Source: DASZUK01 sp963844575 (GTDB taxonomy: Bacteria; Actinomycetota; Acidimicrobiia; Acidimicrobiales; RAAP-2). Taken from it: a DNA stretch of 64,000 bases. Below the pieces are notes generated by a model. It worked only from the letters and a program-made list of their open reading frames with translations. It was not told the origin of the DNA and made no database searches. The translations under genes and the position numbers were made by a program. Within the stretch, counting starts at the first letter, position 1. The number at the start of each line of letters is the position of its first letter. The stretch is taken from positions 2,542,001 to 2,606,000 of the forward strand of contig CAWJOU010000005.1 in the NCBI GenBank assembly GCA_963844575.1, given 5' to 3'. Shown in pieces: positions 52,325-64,000 of this stretch.

Positions 52325-53470
52325 CCGGCGGACCGCGCGCCGCCGGCGAGGCGGTCGGGACCGAACGCAGCCAGCGCCGGCGGGACGGCCTCACCGGCGA
52401 GCAGGCCGGCGACCGCCTCACCGGTCAACGGGGCCAGGAGGATGCCGTTGCGGTAATGGCCGACCGCGGCGAGCAACCGGGGGACCGCGGTCCAGCCGAC
52501 GAACGGTGCGTTGTCCGGCGACCCGGGGCGCAGGCCGGCGATGCACTCGTCGAGGACGAGCTCGTCGATCCCGGGCACGACCGTCCGGGCGTCGTCGAGC
52601 AGCGCATGCACCGCGCCGGCTTGGACGGTGCGGTCGAAGCCGCGCTCCTCGGACGTCGCGCCGATGACGACGCTCCCGTCGGGCCGCGGCACGAGGTAGC
52701 ACGGGCGGCCGTGGACGAGCCCGCGGACGGTCCGTTCGAGCAACGGCCGGTCGGTCGGTCCGTGCAGCCGGACGACGTGCCCCTTGACCGGGTGGACCGG
52801 CGGCAGGGTGCCGTCGGGGACCCCGGCGATCCGGCCCGCGTCGGCGCCGGCCGCGACGACGACGGCGCCGGCCGTCAACACGTCGCCGCCGGCCAGGCGA
52901 ACCCCGTCGGCCCCGCCATCGGCCCCGACGACGATCGCGTCGACCCGGTCTCGGACGACCGTCACGCCAGCGTCCCGGCTGGCCGTCAGTAGGGCATCGA
53001 GCAGGCGCCGGTTGTCGACGTGGTGGTCGCCGGGCACCTCGACGCCACCCCGGATGCCCGGTGCGAGCCCGGGGACGAGCCGCCGGCAGTCGGTCGCCGA
53101 CAGCCGGGCGACCGGCAAGCCGAGCGACTGCTGGTAGGCGAGGAGCTGGTCGAGCACGGCCCGGTCGCCGGTGTCGACCGCGACGGCGATCGTCCCCGAC
53201 GCCCGGTAGCCGACGTCCACGCCGGCCGCCGCGCCCAGCCGGTTCGCGAATACCGGCCACCGATCGGCGCCGGCGACCAGCAGGGCGACGAGCGTCGCTT
53301 CGCCGAACGTCGCCTCCGTCACCGGGGCGAGCATCCCGGCGGCCACCCACGACGCCCCCTGACCAGGAGCGGGGTCGACGACGACCGTGTCGAGACCCCG
53401 GCCGGCAGCAACCCAGGCTGCAGTCGAGCCCGATGACACCGCCGCCCACCACGATCGCGTCGGTCGCCAC
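52321..53470 (-). pseudogene. thiO: Glycine oxidase ThiO, interrupted by a one-base frameshift
   Basis: From a GTG at 53470 the frame reads VATDAIVVGGGVIGLDC, the FAD-binding GxGxxG start. It then leaves the correct frame; the rest (AWVAAGRGLDTVVVDPAPGQ through GHYRNGILLAPLTGEAVAGL) lies in another frame. Removing one base, the A complementary to T53419 inside CTGCAG, joins both as GVIGLDCAWVAAGRGL. ThiO oxidises glycine to the imine needed for thiazole synthesis. Either the gene is inactivated, the sequence has an error, or frameshifting occurs. No thiamine riboswitch was seen upstream. Confidence 0.8.
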
Positions 53471-53608
53471 CCCGGCGATCCTATGGTCCGTCGCCGTCGG
53501 CCGATCGGCCGCCGGCCCGAGTGAGGGCCGACGCGGCGGACCGGCTCAGGCACCGGTGTAGAGTCTCTGGACTGCTCCAGGGCCAGCGTCGTCCCGGGCG
53601 GCAGGTCT

Positions 53609-53629
53609 CCGGCCGATGCGTTCGGCCGG
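53609..53629 (+). promoter_or_regulatory. Hairpin in the gltB leader
   Basis: CCGGCCGA and TCGGCCGG pair perfectly (8 bp) around TGCGT, about 65 bases before the gltB GTG. It may be an attenuator or a transcript-start-proximal structure. The rest of the 223-bp divergent gap shows no recognised riboswitch. Confidence 0.4.
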
Positions 53630-53693
53630 CACCCTCAGCGAGTCGGCGACGTCGTCGACGACGAGCACCAGCCCGGAACGAGAAGGGACGACT

Positions 53694-58279
<4,586 letters not shown>

Positions 58280-58287
<8 letters not shown>

Positions 58288-59779
58288 GCCGACCGGTTTC
58301 CTCGAAAGCGGCCGCGAGCTGCCGCGGCGGCGGCCGATCCCGGTCCGCCTGCGCGACTGGCGCGAGGTCTACGAGCCGTTCCCGGCCGACCACACGCGGA
58401 CCCAGGGCGCCCGCTGCATGGACTGCGGCATCCCGTTCTGCCACGACGGCTGCCCGCTCGGCAACCTCATCCCGGAGTGGAACGACCTCGTCTACCGGGA
58501 CGACTGGTCAGCCGCCATCGAGCGACTGCACGCCACCAACAACTTTCCCGAGTTCACCGGTCGTCTCTGCCCGGCGCCGTGCGAGGCGTCCTGCGTCCTC
58601 GGCATCAACGCCGACCCGGTGACGATCGAGCGGATCGAGTACGAGATCGTCGAGCGAGCCTGGGACGAGGGCTGGGTCCGACCCCAGACCCCCCGGGAGC
58701 GCACCGGCAAGGCCGTCGCCGTCGTCGGCTCCGGGCCGGCCGGCCTGGCCGCCGCCCAGCAGCTCGTCCGGGCCGGGCACGCGGTGACCGTCTACGAGCG
58801 GGCCGAAAAGCCCGGCGGCCTGCTCCGCTACGGCATCCCGGAGTTCAAGATGGAGAAGCGGTTCCTCGACCGCCGGCTCGCCCAGCTCCGGGCCGAGGGG
58901 GTCCAGTTCCGCTGTGCCACCTCCGTCGGCCAGCCCGAGGTCGACGGGGCCGCCGCCCCCGACGCCGCGGTCGTACCGGCGCAGTCGCTGGTCGACGAGC
59001 ACGACGCGGTCGTCCTGGCCGGCGGGGCCACCCTGCCGCGGGACCTGGCGGTGCCCGGCCGGGCGCTCGACGGCGTGCACTTCGCCCTCGAGTACCTGAA
59101 GCCGTCGAACCTGGTCCAGGAGGGAGCGCTGGACGCCTCGCCGATCTCGGCCGAGGGCCGGCACGTCGTCATCATCGGCGGCGGCGACACCGGCGCCGAC
59201 TGCCTCGGCACCGCCCACCGGCAGGGGGCGGCGTCGGTACACCAGCTGGAGATCATGCCGGAGCCGCCCAGCGACCGGGCGGCCGAGCATCCGTGGCCGA
59301 TCTGGCCGATCATCCTGCGGACGTCGTCGGCTCACGAGGAGGGTGGCCAGCGGCTGTTCTCGGTCACCACCACCGAACTGGTCGCCGACGACGACGGCCG
59401 GGTGCGCGCCCTGCGCGGCCACCAGGTGGAGATGACCGTCGACGGCGGCCGCCCGTCGTTCAACCACGTCGAGGGCAGCGAGTTCGAACTGCCCTGCGAC
59501 CTCGTCCTGCTGGCCATGGGCTTCGTCGGCAGCGAACGGCAAGGCGTCGTCGCCGAGCTCGGCCTCGACCTGGACCAGCGAGGGTCCGTCGCCGCCGACG
59601 ATCGCTGGTCCACCAACGTCGACGGCGTCTTCGTCTGTGGCGACATGACCCGGGGCCAGTCGCTCATCGTCTGGGCGATCGCCGAAGGCCGGTCGGCTGC
59701 CGCCGCGGTCGACCGTTGGCTGATGGGCGAGACCGCCTTGCCGGCTCCGATCGCCCCCGGTCAACTGGCGATGCGCTGA
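58280..59779 (+). CDS. gltD: Glutamate synthase small subunit
   Basis: 499 residues. N-terminal cysteine clusters for Fe-S binding (CMDCGIPFCHDGCPLGN and CPAPCEASC), then FAD-binding GSGPAGLAAAQQL and NADPH-binding IIGGGDTGADCLGTA, ending GDMTRGQSLIVWAIAEGR. It passes electrons from NADPH to the large subunit. It overlaps gltB by 8 bases and is itself intact, which argues against long-standing loss of the enzyme. Confidence 0.95.
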
Positions 59780-59837
59780 CCCCGGTAGGGCGGCCCGTCA
59801 CCAACCGGTCGCCGAGCCGGTGTGCCATGCTCGGAGC

Positions 59838-61499
59838 ATGAGCGCCACGACGACAGACGCCCCGGTGGACATCGTCCAGACGGACGGGTGGCGAGCGCTG
59901 GTCACCCACTTCGACGGCGTCCGCGACACCACCCTCCGAGAGCTCTTCGCCACCGACCCGGGCCGGGTGGAGCGGATGACCCTGGGCGCCGGCGACCTGA
60001 CGGTCGACTTCTCGAAGCACCGGGCGACCGACGAGACCGTCCGGCTGCTGCTGGCCGTCGCCCGGCGGGCCGGCGTCGAGGACCGCCGGGACGCCATGTT
60101 CGCCGGCCGGCACATCAACACGACCGAGGACCGGGCCGTCCTCCACGTCGCCCTGCGGATGCCGGCCGGCGCCCGGCTCGAGGTCGACGGGCAGGACGTC
60201 GTCGGTGACGTCCACCGCGTGCTCGACCAGATGGGCGACCTCGCCGACCGGATCCGCAGCGGGGAGTGGACCGGGCACACCGGCCGGCGGATCCGGGCCG
60301 TCGTCAACATCGGCATCGGCGGCTCCGATCTCGGTCCGGCGATGGCGTACGAGGCGCTGCGGGACTACGCCGACCCGGCGATCACGTGCCGGTTCGTCTC
60401 GAACATCGACCCGGTCGACCTGTGGAACAAGACGGCCGACCTCGACCCGGCGGAGACGTTGTTCGTCGTCAGCTCGAAGACGTTCACGACGCTCGAGACG
60501 CTGACGAACGCCGCGGCCGCCCGGGACTGGGTGCTCGACGGCCTGGGCGCCGGCCCGGAGGCCGTCGCCCGGCACTTCGTCGCGGTGTCGACCAACGAGG
60601 AGGCCGTCAAGGCGTTCGGGATCGACCCGGCCAACATGCTCGGCTTCTGGGACTGGGTCGGTGGCCGCTACTCGTACGACTCGGCGATCGGCTTCTCGCT
60701 GATGGTCGCCATCGGTCGGGCCGCGTTCGCCGACATGCTCGCCGGTTTCCACACGGTCGACGAGCACTTCCGGACCGCCCCACTGGAGGCCAACGTGCCG
60801 GTCATCCAGGGGATGCTGAACGTCTGGTACGACGACCTCTTCGGCGCCCAGACCCACGCGGTGCTGCCGTACAGCCAGCGGCTCGCCCGCTTCCCGGCGT
60901 ACCTCCAGCAATTGACGATGGAGTCGAACGGCAAGTCCGTCCGCCGGGACGGCAGCCCGGTGTGGGGCGAGACGGGGGAGATCTACTGGGGCGAGCCGGG
61001 GACGAACGGCCAGCACGCGTTCTACCAGCTGATCCATCAGGGGACGAAGCTCATCCCGGCCGACTTCGTCGCCTTCGCCGAGTCGACCCACGAGCACGGC
61101 GACCAGCACGACCTCTTCATGGCCAACTGCTTCGCCCAGAGCGCGGTCCTTGCCTTCGGGCGAACCGCCGAAGAGGTCGCGGCGGACGGCACGCCGGCCG
61201 ATCTCGTCCCACACAAGGTGATGCCGGGCAACCGGCCGTCGACGACGATCCTCGCCCCGAAGCTGACGCCGTCGGTGCTCGGCCAGCTCGTCGCCTTCTA
61301 CGAGCACACCGTCTTCACCGAGGGCACCGTCTGGGGCATCGACTCGTTCGACCAGTGGGGGGTCGAGCTCGGCAAGGCGATGGCCAAGCAGCTGGCGCCG
61401 GCCCTCGTCGACGAGGCGGCGCCCGACCTCTCCGCCCAGGACGCGTCCACCGCGTCGCTCGTCCGGGCCTACCGGAAGCTTCGCGGCAAGGCCGGTTGA
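59838..61499 (+). CDS. pgi: Glucose-6-phosphate isomerase
   Basis: 553 residues from the ATG at 59838; an in-frame GTG lies at 59820. PGI signatures are IGGSDLGPAMAYEAL, FVVSSKTFTTLETLTNA and GxxFDQWGVELGK (SFDQWGVELGKAMAKQL), with the catalytic His in HQGTKLIP and Glu in NGKSV context. Interconverts glucose 6-phosphate and fructose 6-phosphate. Length and motifs are normal. Single-gene unit after gltD. Confidence 0.95.
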   Translation: MSATTTDAPVDIVQTDGWRALVTHFDGVRDTTLRELFATDPGRVERMTLGAGDLTVDFSKHRATDETVRLLLAVARRAGVEDRRDAMFAGRHINTTEDRAVLHVALRMPAGARLEVDGQDVVGDVHRVLDQMGDLADRIRSGEWTGHTGRRIRAVVNIGIGGSDLGPAMAYEALRDYADPAITCRFVSNIDPVDLWNKTADLDPAETLFVVSSKTFTTLETLTNAAAARDWVLDGLGAGPEAVARHFVAVSTNEEAVKAFGIDPANMLGFWDWVGGRYSYDSAIGFSLMVAIGRAAFADMLAGFHTVDEHFRTAPLEANVPVIQGMLNVWYDDLFGAQTHAVLPYSQRLARFPAYLQQLTMESNGKSVRRDGSPVWGETGEIYWGEPGTNGQHAFYQLIHQGTKLIPADFVAFAESTHEHGDQHDLFMANCFAQSAVLAFGRTAEEVAADGTPADLVPHKVMPGNRPSTTILAPKLTPSVLGQLVAFYEHTVFTEGTVWGIDSFDQWGVELGKAMAKQLAPALVDEAAPDLSAQDASTASLVRAYRKLRGKAG

Positions 61500-61594
61500 A
61501 CCCGGCCACCCCAACCGGCGTGGCCGGAGCGCCGTCCCGCTAACATCACGGCACGGCTTGAACAGACAGGCCAACCCCCCTTTCGTCCCCCCGG

Positions 61595-61930
61595 ATGGAA
61601 ACGTTGGCGGAGCAGTCGTCGTTCGAGATAGCGATCGTCGGGCCCGGCCGCGCCGTGGTGTCCGGCGAGGTCGACCGGGAAGCCGCCCCGGTCCTGCGAT
61701 GGGCGCTCGACGCCGCATTGCAAGTGGCCGTCGACCGTCCGGTCCCCGAGCTCGTCGTCGACCTGGCGGCCGTCGACTTCCTCGACGCCGCCGGGATCGG
61801 GGTCCTCGTCGGCACGGCCGATCGGGCCCGCCGCACCGGTGGCCGCGTCGTCCTGCGGGCACCCAGTCGCGCCGCCTGCCGGGTGCTCCGCGTCGTCGGC
61901 CTCGACCGGACGTTCCCGCTCGTCGACTGA
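61595..61930 (+). CDS. STAS-domain anti-sigma-factor antagonist lacking the phosphorylated serine
   Basis: 111 residues. STAS fold with VSGEVDREAAPVLRWALDAA and the loop DFLDAAGIGVLVG. In SpoIIAA/RsbV the loop is D-S-S-G with the first Ser phosphorylated by the cognate kinase; here positions 65 and 66 are both Ala. The protein could be constitutively active or act with another partner. Next to an anti-sigma-type ATPase and a GAF–ANTAR protein, it belongs to a partner-switching group. Confidence 0.82.
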   Translation: METLAEQSSFEIAIVGPGRAVVSGEVDREAAPVLRWALDAALQVAVDRPVPELVVDLAAVDFLDAAGIGVLVGTADRARRTGGRVVLRAPSRAACRVLRVVGLDRTFPLVD

Positions 61931-61945
61931 TCCGCCGAGGTGGCG

Positions 61946-62752
61946 CTAGTCGGTACGGTTCTCGTCGGCGCGGTTTTCGTCGGCGCGGCTCTCGTCGGCG
62001 CGGCTCTCGTCGGTGCGGCTCTCGTCGGTGCGGCCCTCGTCGGTGCGGCGACCGGCCCGGCCGACGATGTCCTCGGCAATCTCGCGAAGCTTGCGGTTCT
62101 CGCGCTGCGAGGCCCGGACCAGGACCTGGAACGCGGCCTCCGGTGTACGGCCGCCGGCCGCCATCAGGACGCCGACGGCCTGGTCGATCGTCGCCCGCGA
62201 CCGCATCGCCTGGTGCAGGTTCTCGTTCAGCTCCCGGGCATCCCAGTAGATCCGGCTGTTCGCCAGCACGATCGCCGCGTGGCGCCCGAACAGCTCCACC
62301 CGCCGGGTGTTGACGTCGTCGAACGCCGAGAACGACTTGGCATAGAGGTTGAACGAGCCCATCGCCTCGCCCCGGACGGCCAGCGGGACGGACAGCGTCG
62401 ATCGGACGCCGTGCGCCAGCGCGTCCCGGGTGAACTCCGGCCAGCGATCGTCGTCGGCGGTCGAATCGATCCGGTAGATCCGCTGGTGCCGAAAGGCGTC
62501 GATGCACGGCCCGGTACCGGCGTCGTACTGCGCCTCGTCGATCTCCGGCGCCAGCGGATCGGTGAACACCCCGGTCCGCGGCCGGCCCTCGACGATCATC
62601 GTGATGCCGGCCATGTCGGCCGCGACCATCTGCTTGGCGATCTCGGCCACCCGGAGCAGCGTCTCGCCGACCGTTCCGTCGTCGACGAAGTACGCCGACA
62701 GCACCGCCAGCCCAGCCGCCAACGGGTCCACGTTCTCCGACATCTCGTTCAC
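61946..62752 (-). CDS. GAF–ANTAR domain regulator with repeat tail
   Basis: 268 residues. GAF domain (about 20–165) with AADMAGITMIVEG and TLSVPLAVRGEAMGSFNLY, then the RNA-binding ANTAR domain (about 175–232: LHQAMRSRATIDQAVGVLMA, with ASQRENRKLREIAEDIV). ANTAR proteins bind two-hairpin RNA structures to prevent termination. The C-terminus is a tail of R-(T/A)-D-E-(S/G/N) repeats encoded by the 15-bp minisatellite below. No target RNA was recognised here. Confidence 0.88.
   Translation of the reverse strand: MNEMSENVDPLAAGLAVLSAYFVDDGTVGETLLRVAEIAKQMVAADMAGITMIVEGRPRTGVFTDPLAPEIDEAQYDAGTGPCIDAFRHQRIYRIDSTADDDRWPEFTRDALAHGVRSTLSVPLAVRGEAMGSFNLYAKSFSAFDDVNTRRVELFGRHAAIVLANSRIYWDARELNENLHQAMRSRATIDQAVGVLMAAGGRTPEAAFQVLVRASQRENRKLREIAEDIVGRAGRRTDEGRTDESRTDESRADESRADENRADENRTD
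61949..62047 (-). repeat. 15-bp coding minisatellite at the 3' end of the GAF–ANTAR gene
   Basis: Six full and one partial copies of a 15-bp unit encode RTDEG, RTDES, RTDES, RADES, RADEN, RADEN, RTD. The copies differ by a few bases. Unit length keeps the frame, so copy number could vary without breaking the protein. Confidence 0.9.
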
Positions 62753-62762
62753 CTTTCCGCCG

Positions 62763-63182
62763 TCAACTCCCGTTGACGGATGTCGAAGGCGCGGCCAGCA
62801 CGGGCAGGCTGGCCCAGACGACCTTGCCGGACCCGTCGGCCCGGACGCCCCAGCACGCCGAGACCCGTCCGACGATGGCCAGGCCGCGCCCGCTCAGCGC
62901 CCGAGTCGACGCGTCGCCGCCGTTCACCCGCGGTTGTCGGGGGTTCTCGTCGGCCACCTCGACGACCAGGCCGGCACCGTCGCGGCACAGCCGGACCGTG
63001 TACCGGCTACCGGCGTGCAGGACCGCGTTCGACGCCAGCTCGCCGACGACGAGCTCGAGATCGGGCACGTCCAACCCCCACTGATCGGCCACCGTCCGGG
63101 CGAACCGGCGGGCCCGGGCGACGTCGGTCGGAGCCGATCCGAACTCCTCCCAGACCGCGTCGCGCACCATGCCCGTCCTCAT
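62763..63182 (-). CDS. Anti-sigma factor-type ATPase (RsbW-like HATPase)
   Basis: 139 residues from ATG 63182. GHKL ATPase features: N-box ELVVGELASNAVLHAG and G-box GRGLAIVGRVSACWG. These kinases bind a sigma factor or phosphorylate a STAS protein. It lies 10 bases upstream of the GAF–ANTAR gene on the same strand and near the STAS gene. Since that STAS protein lacks the target Ser, its partner may be elsewhere. Confidence 0.82.
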   Translation of the reverse strand: MRTGMVRDAVWEEFGSAPTDVARARRFARTVADQWGLDVPDLELVVGELASNAVLHAGSRYTVRLCRDGAGLVVEVADENPRQPRVNGGDASTRALSGRGLAIVGRVSACWGVRADGSGKVVWASLPVLAAPSTSVNGS

Positions 63183-63238
63183 ACCCACCGACGCACGGCA
63201 ATATCCCCCTCCAGCAGGCATTTCGCCCGCGCCCCACG

Positions 63239-64000
63239 CTAACCGGGTGCGGTCGCCCCGATATAGCGCTCTCCACCCCACGGGGTGCCCGGTACCGTCG
63301 GGACGTCGGGGTCGACCCGGACGACCGTGCCGGTGTACGGCGCGTCGATCATCCGCCCGGCCCCCAGGGAGATGCCGACGTGGCTGACGTCGGTCGCGGA
63401 CTGGCCGAAGAAGACGAGGTCGCCCGGCACCGGTGGCGTAGCCATCGGCCCGGCGTCGAACTGTGTTTGCGCCACCCGCGGCAACGCGACCCCGGCCGAC
63501 CGGTACGCCGCCTGGACGAGGCCGGAGCAGTCGTAGCCGCCGACACCCGTCCCGCCCCACTGGTACGGCACGCCGAGCTGCGCCGCCGCGAACGCCAGCG
63601 CGGTCGCCGGAGCCGAGCCGAGCGCGGCGTCGTTCCCGAGCGCGTCGGCCAGGACGAGGACGGTGTCGACGTACGTCGCGTCATGGTCGTAGTCCCAGAC
63701 CGCCCCGTAAAGACCGCTCGCGCTCCCACCGCCGTTGGCGCACAACATTGCCGCGGCCGTGTAGACCGCGTCGACCGGATCGTACGGCGACGGCGGCGCC
63801 ACCCCGCCGGGGCCGGTCATCGCGTACGCCGCGAACGTCGCCGGCTCGAACTGCATCGGGCCCGCCGCGCCGGCCGGGTTGGCCCCGCTCGCCACTCCCG
63901 GCGCGGCCGACTGCCCGCTATCGCTCTCGACCCGCCCGATCGCCGCCAGGACCGCCCACGGGAGGCCGGGGCACGTCGCCGCGGCCGCCTGGTCGAGCTG
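63239..64000 (-). CDS. Lytic transglycosylase–NlpC/P60 peptidoglycan hydrolase (5' end outside window)
   Basis: At least 254 residues; the start is beyond the right edge. First visible part is a Slt-type transglycosylase (LPWAVLAAIGRVESDSG with the catalytic Glu, GPMQFEPATFAAYAM). The C-terminal half is NlpC/P60: nucleophile in GGYDCSGLVQAAYRSAG, His in DVSHVGISLGAGRMIDAP. It would cut both glycan strands and peptide stems. Probably secreted, although the signal peptide is not visible. Confidence 0.88.
   Translation of the reverse strand, partial: QLDQAAAATCPGLPWAVLAAIGRVESDSGQSAAPGVASGANPAGAAGPMQFEPATFAAYAMTGPGGVAPPSPYDPVDAVYTAAAMLCANGGGSASGLYGAVWDYDHDATYVDTVLVLADALGNDAALGSAPATALAFAAAQLGVPYQWGGTGVGGYDCSGLVQAAYRSAGVALPRVAQTQFDAGPMATPPVPGDLVFFGQSATDVSHVGISLGAGRMIDAPYTGTVVRVDPDVPTVPGTPWGGERYIGATAPG

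Noticed and set aside
53471..53693. Thiamine (TPP) riboswitch upstream of thiO or glutamine riboswitch upstream of gltB
   Set aside because: Neither the CTGAGA/ACCTGATCTGG core of the TPP element nor another known core was found on either strand.
61949..62047. Possible CRISPR-like array
   Set aside because: Units are contiguous without spacers, 15 bp long and in frame inside a coding region; it is a minisatellite.

Overview
The window is about 70% GC, densely coded and rich in GTG/TTG starts and 4-base start/stop overlaps. The gene order HAD phosphatase – small hypothetical – tlyA – nadK – recN – pyrG – NUDIX – xerD – scpA – scpB – rluB – cmk – der follows the conserved actinobacterial block known from Mycobacterium (Rv1692–Rv1713). 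Together with 'GYWLVxxDGGIFxFG' propeller repeats and an AroA–Cmk fusion, this points to a high-GC Actinobacteriota chromosome, plausibly a deep branch such as Acidimicrobiia (inference; no 16S gene is present).

Layout. 1–629: 5' part of a secreted repeat protein, cut by the window edge. 703–5044 (minus): a four-gene UgpBEAC-type CUT1 ABC importer. 5107–22112 (plus, interrupted only by minus-strand trpS and an HNH-nuclease remnant): universal stress protein, then the conserved block for ribosome methylation, NAD(P), DNA repair, CTP synthesis, chromosome condensation and recombination, and aromatic amino acids (aroH, tyrA, aroA–cmk), ending with plsC. 22140–24582 (minus): glycosyltransferase, HD protein and ispH inserted ahead of the DUF512–der–zinc-ribbon–gamma-carbonic-anhydrase run (24629–28401).

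29298–37421 is an accessory segment bounded by a normal tRNA-Pro(GGG) and a strange tRNA-Leu-like gene. It holds an intact IS630-family element inserted one base after tRNA-Pro, a cupin plus mycofactocin-type dehydrogenase pair, an ECF42-type sigma factor with its DGPF partner, a complete second IS with perfect 22-bp ends and an 8-bp target duplication, a membrane-anchored hypothetical and a Coq4-like protein. The tRNA-Leu-like gene has a UUCG tetraloop hairpin where the anticodon loop should be. A tRNA-Tyr gene 2.1 kb away is also atypical and nearly shares its 3' end.

39786–50544: TetR regulator, DUF4239 protein, an acetate-utilisation locus (ActP-type symporter with small subunit and LytTR/LytS two-component system, divergent from a SatP-type acetate transporter and acetyl-CoA synthetase), a potassium channel and a CorA-like transporter. 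50623–64000: patatin-like lipase, thiS–thiO, glutamate synthase gltB–gltD, pgi, a partner-switching regulatory group (STAS, GAF–ANTAR, anti-sigma ATPase) and a truncated lytic transglycosylase/NlpC hydrolase. Both thiO and gltB carry an apparent one-base insertion that breaks the reading frame; these are either real lesions or consensus errors.

The most unusual signal is the anticodon-less tRNA-Leu-like gene at 37338–37421. Coordinates and motifs were read by eye from the sequence; no database search was run.
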